Shown: positions 1 to 10,020 of the stretch, piece by piece
How positions within the stretch are numbered: the stretch's first letter is position 1
Layout: each line of letters opens with the position of its first letter
Origin: Cudoniella acicularis
Taxonomy: Eukaryota; Ascomycota; Leotiomycetes; Helotiales; Helotiaceae
Direction: 5' to 3'
Assembly (NCBI GenBank): GCA_013054445.1
Contig: JAAMPI010001127.1
Location: forward strand, 1 to 19,183
DNA: 19,183 bases
Made by a program: the position numbers and the translations under genes
Notes under the pieces: generated by a model
What the model was told of the DNA's origin: nothing
The model's database searches: none
Seen by the model: the letters and a program-made list of their open reading frames with translations, nothing else

Positions 1-1
1 G

Positions 2-82
2 GCTGTTGACGAGGACACAGCAACCTACGCTATGGATATCAACAATTGGGTGAGACATGAGTCTGCTGGAATGAGTTCTTAG
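2..82 (+). CDS. C-terminal end of an unidentified protein (5' partial)
   Basis: From position 2 a frame stays open for 26 codons and stops at TAG 80-82. The peptide has a balanced, protein-like composition (acidic start, then ..AMDINNWVRHESAGMSS) and contrasts with the AT-rich decay to its right. I read it as the last codons of a gene that begins to the left of the window. No family can be assigned from so short a piece, and a chance open frame of this length is possible. Confidence 0.35.
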   Translation, partial: AVDEDTATYAMDINNWVRHESAGMSS

Positions 83-323
83 CTGGGGCTTCAGAAAGGT
101 TTGAAGACCTTTCATTCTCCAACATACGCATTCATGTCAGTTTTAAAGCAGCACGGGAGTTGGAGAATCTCACCACTGATTAATACGCTCAAGGTCAATC
201 CAGCATTCAGACGCCGCATTCTTTCATTTCTCTCCCTGTTTCTCGCAAGTTTCCTAAGTGGTGAAGGAGTTTGGATTATATATCTTGTCGGGTTGCCATA
301 ATTAACGAGGATTTGCTTATAGT

Positions 324-1694
324 TACGCAACACCGTAAAGGGCCTGTGGCCATAAAAGACGCGTTTTACGCGTTCTCCCAATCCAACCTACACTACATTA
401 TGGCGAATATCTTAACACAACGACATGATTTAGGGGAACTATCCCCTAATGTTGCCCGGGGGAAAGATCTGACTCCGGATATGAGAAGCAAAGTAACGGG
501 CATATATATCGCTAGACATAATATACCCTTTATAATAGTCCGTCTAAAACTGTCCTGTAGTGCTATACGGACTATGACCGAACGAGACGAATTGCGCCAC
601 GAATCTCGCTCTATACCTCTTCGCGGTTTCAAGAAATCCTTTATATATCTCGACAAACCAAATATCCTATGGCACGCGCGACAGTACCCTAAACACACAT
701 ATGCCTAGCTCAAATCGGCCACGGAGGTGACCTGTTCTCACCGGACTATCTAACGAGTTTTTAAGTCACATAGTATCTTCAATTAGCGTTGCTAGAGCCG
801 TCTGCACCTCACAAACCACGTAGTGAAGATAAGGTACGAATAGTGCAAGTTACGGCTAGGTTAGACTATAGAGGAGTAGGGTTTGATTATATAGAGTGGT
901 GAGTGTTCTGTGGAGCGAAGAGCAGGAAAATAACGAGAGCAGAACTTTCGTACACCGGCCTAGAAGTAGGAGCTATAGATTATTTAGACCTATAAATACG
1001 GGAAGGATATAAGGGTTATAGTCTAGGGGTGCTTTAGGATACCGGACGTACTTCCTTATATCTGATAGACCAAGATTTTAAGGACAAGAAGCATAGGTAC
1101 TCCGTTAACTCTTATATTAAGGTCTTAGATGCTATCGTTATACTAAGTATAGAGAGACTAGATAATCCGGGGTATATATTTATATAAGATAACACCTCTA
1201 TCTATACTATATATAAGGTCCGGGATTGGTTTAGGAAGGCGGGCTTAATTTGTATAGATTAGCTCCTTTATTCTCCGGATTTAAACCAGATCGAGTATAC
1301 GTGGGCAAAGCTTAAGGAACTTATAGATAAGGAGTTCCCTAAGATCTCTAGAGGTCTAGGAAAAGGGGAATATGATATTAAGAAATTAGGCAGCGTATTA
1401 TAAGCGTACTAGGATATGATATTTTAGGAGTTCTTTAGCAATTTATGCTAGAGTATACTGTCTAGAATAAGAGCTTGTTATGAGGCCAAAGGCTGGCATA
1501 TAAAATATTAAGGCTATTTATAGTCTAATTTAAACGATTTTTATATCATTAAACAGCTCAGAACGTGATGATTTAAATGAACTAATCAGATTGTATGTAG
1601 TTTTTAAAACAATAAAGCCAGTAAAGCTCTAATAAAAAATAAAAAGTCAGAGTGTAGGGTAAAGTAGGCACGGACCCTTTGCGGTGTCCTAGTA
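324..1694 (+). mobile_element. Degraded Tc1/mariner-type DNA transposon with terminal inverted repeats
   Basis: A transposase relic is bracketed by matching ends. The left end at 330-349 (ACACCGTAAAGGGCCTGTGG) pairs with the reverse complement of 1669-1688 (ACACCGCAAAGGGTCCGTGC), and nearly all differences are C/T transitions. A TA dinucleotide lies just outside each end (324-325 and 1693-1694), as expected for Tc1/mariner target duplication, although the few bases between TA and repeat differ by one in number. The size of about 1.37 kb fits a one-gene Tc1/mariner element. The many TAA/TAG codons show it is dead. Confidence 0.85.
400..1511 (+). pseudogene. Tc1/mariner transposase, RIP-like decay (DD34E)
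   Basis: The relic starts at ATG 400 and ends at TAA 1509-1511, about 370 codons, with one net frameshift near 1050-1070. Its N-terminal part has a Tc1/Tc3-type helix-turn-helix region (GKDLTPDMRSKVTGIYIAR, then ERDELRHESRS and HARQYPKHTYA). The catalytic part follows: SGECSVERRAGK near 895-930, QDN-like with Asp at 1188-1190, and SPDLNQIEYTWAKLK with Glu at 1293-1295. Exactly 34 residues separate that Asp and Glu, the DD34E spacing of the Tc1 clade. The first catalytic Asp, expected at 898-900, reads GGT (Gly). More than ten in-frame TAA/TAG codons stand where CAA, CAG or TGG would be expected, which fits C-to-T and G-to-A mutation. It is not functional. Confidence 0.87.
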
Positions 1695-2830
1695 CTATAG
1701 CCCGGCCAGATCTCGTAAAGTTGTGCCGGTCTCTCTATTGAGGCGATTTTCTTAGTTGACACGAGATATTTATAGATCAATTTTGATTGTAAATTTTCTT
1801 GCGAGTCGATTTTTCCCTCTTTGTGAGCAATTCAAAAGCGAACAGTAAGATGGAGTGTGCAAACAAGGATTGCAACTTGGCGTTATTGTAATCTTACTTT
1901 AAGGGCTAGGGAGTGTATATATGGCGCTAATTATAGTGACTGAAGACCTGGCACTGAAGCTTTTAATACACGTTTCGTATGTTATAACCTGTTATCTCAG
2001 TCGCTTCGTGTAATATCGTCCCTGTAAGTAAGGGGGAAATGCGGCCTACGTACCGTAAGTTAGCGAATCATGTGATTGTGCAAAAATTTTCAATATAAAA
2101 CAACTTTGAACTTAGGGAGCGTGGAATATTCAAGCGTATGAATTCTTAGAAGACCTTGATATATATAGTTATTTATATATTATAAATAGTATTAAGTATT
2201 TAATTATCTTAAAGTGCTTTTCTATGTTTTCTCCTAGGCGCTAATTAATTGTCTCTTCCACCGTTTCTAGGCCTTTACCACAATACAACTCACAATACTT
2301 CGAAGAATAAACACTCTGCTACTGCGAGATATTATTATAAGAAGGAGATATGAATCTTGTTTTGCCCTGTTTCAGCTCGTACAATTAGGCTGTTAAAAAT
2401 TTAAGTATTTGTTTAGATAGTTTCGAGTAGTATAGTAGAACAGGCCTAGAAACACTTAAAGGGATATTACTAAGATCTGTTCAGTACAATTATTTGCAGG
2501 CGACATCAAGCTTGAAATATCGCTTCATAAAAGCTAGTCTGACTGTGCTACTGTCAATGGGACCAAATACGCTTACGAAATCGAAAATCGCGATCCAGGG
2601 CGACTGTCTACTATGTTGCGATGTTCTTCACATCTGGTTGACGTGATGCGCAACTCAAAGCAATACGGCACTTCGACCACGTTTTTGAAGCAATATAGTT
2701 ATTGTTTGCTCTTCTATTTAAGCTACTGTTACCCATACCAGCAAGGTGTAAGATCTTATATAAGAGAAGTTTTCTCACCTATGTTCCAGATCTCTTCTCG
2801 ATATTGTTTATCTATGCTTCCTTTGCCTCC
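1695..2830. other. AT-rich intergenic stretch, no gene recognised
   Basis: The stretch is strongly AT-rich, especially 2155-2215 where TATATA runs dominate, and neither strand shows a convincing frame. It is probably mutated repeat-derived or plain intergenic DNA. Towards 2500-2640 the base composition becomes more balanced (gaccaaatacgcttacg..), which could be the approach to the dehydrogenase relic, but I could not align it to that family. Confidence 0.5.
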
Positions 2831-2839
2831 ACACAACCA

Positions 2840-3856
2840 TTCACAGCGCATTTTTATAAACCAAGATGGGAGATATGCCACAAAAGAAAATAAAGCACTC
2901 GTCGATGCGATTGTCCGCTTGACTAGCTCCGCTATTTGTGGCAGCCACCTACATTCTTATCGGGGAAGAATGCATATGGATGTACCCTTTACATTTGGGC
3001 ACGAGAATATTGGCATTGTCGAACACGTTGGCCACGATGTCGCGACATCGAGAGTAGGAGATCGAGTGATAGTGACATACTTTGGGGATAAACCAGCGAA
3101 TAACGGAGAGGGTGTTTTGGAAGGAGGTTTTGGTTTCAGTGATCCTGAGGATTTGGTCGAACTTGGTGCGTTTCAAGGGGGGCAGGCAGAATACATGCTT
3201 GTTCTAAAAGCGGATAGCAATTTTCTTAAGTTGCCGCCGGGGAAGGAGTTGGAGTTGGATTATATTCTCCTTGCGGATATTTTTCCGACGGCGTGGTTTG
3301 CCCTCAAGTGTGTAGGCCAGGTTCTTGGTGACACCGCTGTTGTGTTTGGTGCGGGTATGATATCCCTTTCTTATGTTGTGAAAAGTGCTAAAAAACATTA
3401 CAGGCCCAGTAGGACTCTTTTGCGCGTACTCAGCACTCTTGAGACGTGCTATCAGAGTCTATAGTGTCGATAACATCCCCTCCAGAGTCGCCAAACCAGA
3501 AAGCATCGGCGCCATCCCAATTAATTTTGATTTTGACCCCGCAGACTTGCAAATCTTGAAGCGTGAACCTAATGGAGTTGATAGAGCTTGTGATTGTGTT
3601 GGTAGTGAATGCGTGGATGAATATAGCAACAATATCGAGAACCTCATCCTCACACAAGCGGTTAACGTTGTTAAAACTGGTGGAGGAATCGGTGTCATTG
3701 GTGTATTTCTGACTCATGGTCCTGGTATTTTTTTCTTCTTCCATGCTCCTTATTTCACCTTGTTGATATTTTGTAGAGGCAGCATCTGCATCCTTGAAAC
3801 AGGTAGTTCGATATCGGAATCTCGACATGAGTATTTTCTATTTCGGTCTTTGGACC
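2840..3856 (+). pseudogene. Medium-chain zinc alcohol dehydrogenase-like gene, decayed
   Basis: The translation resembles the fungal zinc-dependent alcohol/formaldehyde dehydrogenase-like MDR family. The GroES-like domain shows AICGSHLHSYRGR with the usual zinc/catalytic Cys, and FGHENIGIVEHVG with the His-Glu pair. The Rossmann domain shows VVFGAG, continuing after an intron as PVGLFCAYSALL and RVYSVD, then EPNGVDRACDCVG and GGGIGVIGVF. The intron at 3355-3403 (GTATGA..CTAAAA..ACAG, 49 bp) restores GAG-PVG exactly. A second candidate intron is 3725-3776 (GTATTT..TTTTGTAG). Around 2880-2910 the upstream peptide GDMPQKKIKHS sits one frame off from AIVRLTSSAICGS, which indicates a frameshift. 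After the second intron the frame stops at 3854-3856, well short of the expected C-terminus. I infer a pseudogene. The exact 5' limit is uncertain. Confidence 0.72.
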
Positions 3857-4149
3857 TGAGCTGTTGCTGCTATAGCCTGAGCTGTTGGTGAGCAAGCTTA
3901 AACCGAGGGTGAGCATTCCTAAGTACCGCCTAGGTATACGCTAAGTAAGCCTAAGCATGAATTAAAGAGCTATTTTAGTATCTGTAGGGGCTCGTTTGGC
4001 TCCCTTGAGGCCCGGCTGTACTTTCCTCGTCTTACCTTAGAGGGCGGGTCCTGTTTTGGCCCTGATAAGGATCCCTCCTAAACCATTTTTGGATTTAGAT
4101 TATATAGCGGTGATGCTGTACTAGGGAGTTATACTAGTGTCTAGCCTTT
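3857..4149. other. Degenerate intergenic DNA after the dehydrogenase relic
   Basis: No convincing frame is seen. It begins with a short direct duplication: CCTGAGCTGTTG occurs at about 3855-3866 and again about 20 bases further on. CTAAG-rich sequence follows. It may hold the decayed C-terminus of the dehydrogenase, which I could not read. Confidence 0.35.
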
Positions 4150-4520
4150 GTATGAATCTATACCTCGGTTTGCCTACTAATCCTACTAAAGTGATTCCGC
4201 CTTGCTAGCATTTATATAAATATCTTAGTCCTACCTATAGGTAGTATTACCTCTAGCTAACCTACTAACCCCTTTTATATAAATCTCCTAGCGTCACCGT
4301 GCCGTGGTGACTCCTCCCTAACGCGGCTTCCTAGCTAGCCAACTAACCCCTTTCACATGAATCTCTCAGTGCTAATAAGCCTTAGTGTAACCTATATAGC
4401 TTCGCCTCGGTTTAACCCCTGCCTAGCTAATCCTATACCCCTTTGTTAGTGAACTATACTACTAATATAGTTCGGTATCTAGGATTTATATAAATATCCT
4501 AATGCTACTGGCCCCTTAGT
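4150..4520. repeat. Diverged tandem-like repeat region (about 80-90 bp units)
   Basis: A phrase recurs: CTAGCTAACCTACTAACCCC near 4251, CTAGCTAGCCAACTAACCCC near 4331 and CTAGCTAATCCTATACCCC near 4422. Each copy is followed by CTTT..ATAAATCTC or related sequence. A related ATTTATATAAATATC(T/C)TA motif appears near 4209 and 4481. Spacing is roughly 79 and 91 bases. Between units is a small perfect inverted repeat, GTCACC..GGTGAC, near 4294-4312. The copies differ by many transitions and small indels, which fits an old tandem array or the terminus of a mutated transposon. It has no coding potential. Confidence 0.55.
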
Positions 4521-4638
4521 GCGACCCCTTAGACACGGAATTGATGTAGCGTGAAATCCCTACCGCTGTCAAGCCTTATCTTGCCTGTATGAAGCTCTAA
4601 GTTAGCTAATCGGTCCGTGAAAGGGTAGATTGAGACAT

Positions 4639-5178
4639 ATGATTATGCTGCACCAGGACCGTTTGCATGAGGCTGAAGTCGATACTGAAAGTTTGCCTTG
4701 GCTTTGCTTAGTTGGCACATACAGAGAGCACCTGAAATGCTGGCTTAATGGAATAACGGTTCTAGCGTTTTTAGATACTGGTGCTGATATCAGCATGATG
4801 TTACTAGCTTTTGCAAGACTTCTTCGTTATTATAATAGTTTTGATGGAAAACGATTCAATATAGGGACTTCAGTTTGAATTGGGCTTGCGGATTCTAGCT
4901 TTACAGTAACTGCTCATAAAGCGATTGAGATCGTTGCCTCCATATTTGAACCTAGTATTGCCAAATTGAGGTCCTCAATCGTCAAACTAATAGAACAAAG
5001 AGGCTCTTCCTCATCATTATCTCCAAATTCACGGCCCTTAAAACCGCTCTCTATAGTTATCAAGACTTTTTACATCTTGGACGGTCTCCGACATAATGTA
5101 ATGCTCGGAGAAATCCTTCTAGCTGCATTTGATGCCTATAGACAGCATACCCATAAGTTCTTACATTCAAGTAGCTAA
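4639..5178 (+). pseudogene. Retropepsin-like aspartyl protease fragment (LDTGAD), one in-frame stop
   Basis: The frame from ATG 4639 contains LNGITVLAFLDTGADISMM, the D-T-G-A motif of retropepsin-type aspartyl proteases, at about 4750-4800. It runs into TGA at 4876-4878 and then continues in the same frame through IGLADSSFTVTAHKAIEI to FYILDGLRHNVMLGEILLAAF, which looks like the flap-to-C-terminal part of the fold. The frame ends at TAA 5176-5178. The TGA is a natural product of C-to-T change in a CGA codon. Such domains occur in retroelement polyproteins and in fungal stand-alone proteins. No reverse transcriptase or integrase motif is visible nearby, so I cannot say which this was. Sequence just downstream (5179-5350) still looks faintly coding in broken frames. 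Confidence 0.6.
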
Positions 5179-6088
5179 GAGCCAATGATAGCATTTGGCA
5201 TGAAGAGGAAAGCCAAGGAGGGTTTTGGCCGACAAATTGCCCCTTTCACTGAAAGAGGATTACTCTAGGGAATCGGATTGCCACCAGCAAAGAATCAAAG
5301 AAATTAAGCATTAGGTTCGACAAGGCACAATCACGCAAGATTCGGAGAGAATCCTGAAAAACGATGAAGACGCCATTTATCAAGTATGGATTATTAATCA
5401 CGGTACAAGCAATACCACCCAGATAAACTTCGTCAGGTCGCATGTTGTATCGGAGCAAGTTGAATGGAAGTTGAATGGAAGTTTAATTCAGAGGAAGGGA
5501 AGTCAAGGTGTGACTATTATACGGACCTTTAAAGTACATTGTGGTATCCAGAGATTGTGTTGCTCAACTTGGGCCTTTGAAGATCGGGGATTGCATAGGC
5601 TTCATTCTATCTAGCTATTTTTATTCTTCTAATTACCGAATAATTTATTACCATTCCATATACCATTTCTACAACGAACAATTTATAGCTCGAATGTTAT
5701 ATGCAAGTGCGGTAGCCGCTGAATTCAGCAATCTCGGTTTGCTGTTTTTTACGATGATTGTCCTATCTTTGTGGCAGCACAAGCGGACTAGCTTCGTCAA
5801 CTATCAAAATTCTCATGCGTTAGAATCGACTTAGCAGAATAGAACAACCTCCTCTACATAACGATAGAGTTCTATAAATCTAGTAAAAGATTATATAGAA
5901 TAAAGATTTAAACGAACGAAATAAGTAAAGCCTGTCTCTTACTTGTTCTACTCAGCACCCAACCCGACAACACGATTGCGAACTCCTATCTAAGGATCAA
6001 GAACAATCCCTAAGTTGGGTGGGAAATCGGGAATAAATATGAGATTTATCCTTTTTTTTCACCGTCGCTATCTTGTAATCAATTTGCT
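5179..6088. other. Intergenic/degenerate sequence downstream of the NLR gene
   Basis: No gene is supported. The first 170 bases may be the decayed tail of the retropepsin-like frame. An open frame at 5541-5834 encodes an aromatic-rich, biased peptide that I do not believe. 5840-5930 is AT-rich. An 8-bp inverted pair (CACCCAAC at 5956-5963, GTTGGGTG at 6014-6021) lies in the likely 3' flank of the minus-strand NLR gene and could form a weak stem. There is a T-run at 6050-6059 just past the NLR stop. Confidence 0.4.
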
Positions 6089-9000
6089 CTATGTAGGTTT
6101 TATAGCTCCGTGTTCGAGCAGTAGCTGAACCATTTTTTCCTGCCCGCATGCCAGGGCCGCCTCCAGCGCGGTACCGTAATCTTTGTTTTGTGCATTGATG
6201 TCTGCTCTGGAATCAAGCAACAGCTGAACAGTTTGATAATGCCCCCCTGCTGAAGCTGCCTGTAATGCGTTGCCGTATTTTTTGAAATTCCTGTCTTCCA
6301 AACTATCACTCCGTTCCGCATGCTCCTTATCACCTTGCGAGTTAACCTCCGCGCCATGTGCGAGCAACATTCGAACAATCTGATCATGTCCCCTTCCCGA
6401 AGCTGCTTGCAGTGCACTGCCGTAGTCCCTACCTGGTAAGTTGACATCCGCCCCCGAATCAAGCAATAACTGAACGACTTGAGAATGCCCTCTTGATGAA
6501 GCGGCCTGCAGCGGGGTGCCGTGAGCATCATAACGCCCTTTACCACTCTGTATGTTGACATCGGCTCCATGTTTGAGCAACAGCTGAACAATCTGGATAT
6601 CTCCTCCTGTTGAAGCTGCCTGCAACGCAGTGCCTGGGTCATATTCCCCATCACCATGCGTGTTGACGTCAACTCCCTTATCAAGCAGTCGTTCCACCAT
6701 TTTGCAGTAGCCGCTTTCTGAAGCTGCTTGTAGCGCGCTGCCTTGCCACCCACCCCGTGCATTGATATCGGCACCAGCCTCAAGCAGCAGTTCGAAAGTT
6801 CCATGATCACCACGTGTGGCCGCTGCTTGTAACGGATTACACCACCTTCTGCAATTCGGCGGGTTTACGTCCCCGCCTGCTTCAAGGAGCCGTTGCACAA
6901 TTCGGCCATATCCTCCTGCTGTAGCCTGATGCAACGCGTTTCCGTACTTACCACTGCCCGGCGCATTAACATCGGCACCCAGCTTGAGCAGTTGTTGGAC
7001 CATGTGTTTATTGCCGCCGCCTGAGGCGACCGCCAAAGCGCTGCCGTAGAAACCGCCTGTGCAATTGACATCAGCACCTCGTGCAACCAGCAAACGAGCA
7101 AGCTCAATACGCCCTTTTGCCAACGCCGACTGCAACGCACTCCGGTGCATGCCGCCACCCAGTGCATTCACATCGGCTCCTCGCTCAAGCAGCAGGTGAA
7201 AAATTTGTTCGTGTCCATTTATTAGCGCTTCCTGCAATGCCGTATCGGAATTAGTGTCGCATATATTGCTATCAGCTCCGTGATCGAGCAGTAACTGGAC
7301 AATTCGAAAATGGCCGTTGGCTGAAGCCGCCGATAATGCTGTACAGCTATGAAACCTATCCACTGTGTTGACATTGGCCTTGTAATCGAGCAACCATTGA
7401 ACAATCTGGTAGTGTCCGTTTTGCGAAGCCCTGTGAAGGGCGGTACCATAATATTCAATATGCACGTTAACGTCAGCACCGGTCTTAAGGAGCCGCTGGG
7501 TAGCATCCAGAAAACCTAAGAACGATGCGTAGTAGAGCGGCGGCGGAAAGTTACTGATAGGACTCTGAAACTTATATGACGGATTGATAACTCCCGGATC
7601 CCTGATCCGAAGCCAGTTTAGGTAGCCGTTGAGAGAATCCTGGGTTAAGAATTTGTAAGTGCGTTCGAGCACACTTGAAGCTGTATCTTCATCGCTTTCA
7701 ATTTTCTGGACATGTGTAAACCAATGTTCGGCCGAGTATCGAAGCAATGGGTTGTCATCCAGGCATTGCTCCGATAAATCGAGCTGGTCCATTTGCAAGA
7801 AATATGAGATACAGGATTCAGCGATGTAACTATGCGCCGATTTGTCCGAAATGGAGAAGGACCCTGATCTGTCCGACATCAAATATTCCTGAACCGAGAA
7901 ATGTGCAAATCGTACCATATCGCATTCATTATCAGTGCCACAGATTCTGACTTCCTCTCTAGACACGGAAATTAGGCTATGGCAGATCCGCAAGACATCT
8001 TCTGCGTTGTATAATCTCTCGTCTGGGTCTAGAGGATCATCTCCTGGTCTAAGAACTGCAGCTTCGGCGACTTCTTGAAGAGTTAAAGGACGTGCTGAAA
8101 ATGCAACCCATCGTAGAATGGACCGGGCCTCATCGAAATCGTTTTCAGCAATGTCCTGCAATATCCGTGCATAGGTCTCGTCCAAAGTTTTTGGCAACTC
8201 TGCGAGGGCTTTTTTTATAGCGCTGACCTTCTTACAATTCCGCAGTACGTCAAATTGACAGACGGCCCAGCGAAACCTTCAAGTAAAAGTTAGTATGATC
8301 CTTCACTATCATTACCATGAAGGACTCCGGGCTAACTCACATCCCTTTGGCTCCCTCTCCGAGCTTTGTTTCGATACTGCCTTTGACGCTGGCCGGTAGC
8401 TTTTTGAATGGATCTTTTCCGAGGCAAGCCCTTACGTACAACCCAATATCGGCGTCTACTTTTGAGTTCTGGATGGATATTCCTCCACTTGCAAGGTTCC
8501 CTAGAGTCGCACGGATATCGATCTCATTGCGACTCGTTGCTAGAATATGTAGATTTCTAGCTTCGTGTTTGATGATTCGTTCTATCTGGTCTAACAACTC
8601 TTGCCTTCCCGAGTTCTCGGACTTCTCTGGATATTCGTCAAGGGCGTCCATAATGATATATATCTCCTTGTCTACTTGATTAATGACGGAAAAAAGAATC
8701 GACGTCAACTCCGTGACTGTGGGTGCAAGCCCGGATGCTTTGTATTTAGCATACATGGAATGAATCTCTTCTGGCAGCTCCACCTCACCGGCACAGAGCT
8801 GCCTTATCAAGGAGCGTAGTAAAACAACCACATCTTGCTTTATAGTGTCTTGAAAATCAAAGTAGAAGTATGCTAATTTGTGGGTCGTGCTCGCAGAACA
8901 AACTTCTTTAACAGCTTCGATAATCGTCGAGCTGGCCGTTCACGTTAGCTGATAAATATTATTTGAATTTTAATGCTTCGAAAAGAAAATACATGCCACA

Positions 9001-10020
9001 AAACTGTCTTCCCGCATCCAGCTGTGGCATTAGAAGTTAGTTCCCTTATATTTATCAAAAGCAATTTACCATATTACTCACGAATACCATATAGCCACAG
9101 GAAACTACCAGACCTCATCCAAGTGTAGAAATCATCTGACTCAAGAAACCAAACTCCAGTATCTGGCTCTCGCTTTTTAACAGCATTATTGTGATTCGTT
9201 GATGGATCAACCGAGCTGCTAATCCACTTCAATAGATTCTCTCGCTCACCAGCTAGACAATATTAGGACGGGAATAGCAAGTTGAATAAAGGCTTCATAA
9301 ATACCTAGCTGTCCCTTATGGAGCGCAGTAGTTTCACTATGGATACCTATCGAAAATTTTCAGTCTGTTGTAGCAAGGAAAGAAAATATACATCGCCGAA
9401 TACGTACCTTGATATAATTGTCCAAAATCTTTGACGGCAAATTGTATATTCCCGACCAGCGAGAGGATCTCCGTCACCTCTTCTGAGGTATTCAATTGAG
9501 TTTTGCGGATTTCGGAAACCTCCTCATTTGTCTTAGACAGTAGGTCACTAAAGCAATCAGCTTGATAGGTTGCTATTCCAGATTAGAACTTAATGTACCA
9601 TCCATCTATAGATATAGAAAATTGAAAGATCTGCACGCATCGATGGAGAATTGTGATAGTTTCAACTTGTTCATCCTTCTTAAATGGCCAAACTATACTC
9701 CGGTACCATTTTTTCCCTTCGCTCGTTTCCATAAACTTCTGAAGGATCGACTGAAGCGAGCTGAGCCTGCCATGGCAAGTATGGATCGTAGAACACAGAA
9801 CAGACGTGTTATTGAACGATTTGAACTTTGTGCCTTGGCTAATCAAGAAGCGATCTAGCGCCTCAAGAGCGTGACAAATCCCAGAGAGCTCCACAGCAAG
9901 TTCGTTGGATTCTGCGGGTGCATTCTTCACAGAGCTGGTGTACTCTTTAAGAGTCTTTGTCACTGCCAAAGCTACACTGATTAGGCTAGTGATCGACAAG
10001 GTTAAGCTTAGAGGGTCCAT
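6089..10020 (-). CDS. NLR-like STAND protein: N-terminal fungal STAND (Helo-like) domain, NACHT, ankyrin repeats
   Basis: This is a predicted cytosolic nonself sensor/cell-death regulator of the fungal NLR (STAND) class. I could reconstruct an open six-exon model: 10020-9599, 9547-9408, 9252-9082, 9021-8997, 8931-8341 and 8276-6089, giving 1178 residues with all phases consistent. Exons 1-2 (residues 1-187) begin MDPLSLTLSITSLISVALAV, typical of the fungal N-terminal STAND/Helo-like domain. The NACHT domain has Walker A GIPGCGKT (243-250, assembled across an intron), Walker B IYIIMDALDE (343-352) and sensor-like ATSR (384-387). GMFRWAVCQFD follows at about 449-459, again assembled across a splice site, and then the winged-helix-like part (RFAHFSVQEYL, 572-582). 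Fourteen ankyrin repeats fill about 694-1178. Introns are 51, 155, 60, 65 and 64 bp. The 65-bp one needs a GC donor at 8996, or GT at 8999 with one residue fewer. The 155-bp intron could hide a small exon. No stops or frameshifts were found, so it is probably functional. Confidence 0.9.
6092..7546 (-). repeat. Ankyrin-repeat-coding array (14 units of about 33 codons)
   Basis: Within the last NLR exon, about 14 units carry the ankyrin pattern: (G)xALxxAxxxGHxxxVQLLLxxGADVN. Most of the later units share a GxALQAAS opening. Some linkers are expanded; the longest is the charged insert containing DKEHAERSDSLEDRN, before the thirteenth unit. The units are clearly related but diverged from one another, so this is not a high-identity array undergoing recent unequal exchange across its whole length. 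The domain would serve as the ligand-sensing part of the NLR. Confidence 0.9.

Noticed and set aside
393..698. 101-codon minus-strand open frame
   Set aside because: It is the antisense shadow of the transposase helix-turn-helix region, which is convincing on the plus strand.
5541..5834. 97-codon plus-strand open frame
   Set aside because: Aromatic-rich, low-complexity peptide in AT-rich DNA, with no recognisable motif and no neighbouring coding signal. Probably chance.
5956..6021. 8-bp inverted pair as a terminator or LTR edge
   Set aside because: Loop of about 50 bases and fungal genes do not use hairpin terminators. No matching second LTR in the window.
6100..7506. Several minus-strand frames of 94-237 codons inside the ankyrin exon
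   Set aside because: They are out-of-frame shadows produced by the ankyrin repeat periodicity.
7747..8679. Plus-strand frames opposite the NLR exons
   Set aside because: Antisense to strong NACHT/ankyrin coding sequence, with no family signal of their own.
9562..9858. 98-codon plus-strand frame over NLR exon 1
   Set aside because: Antisense to the N-terminal STAND domain and not protein-like.
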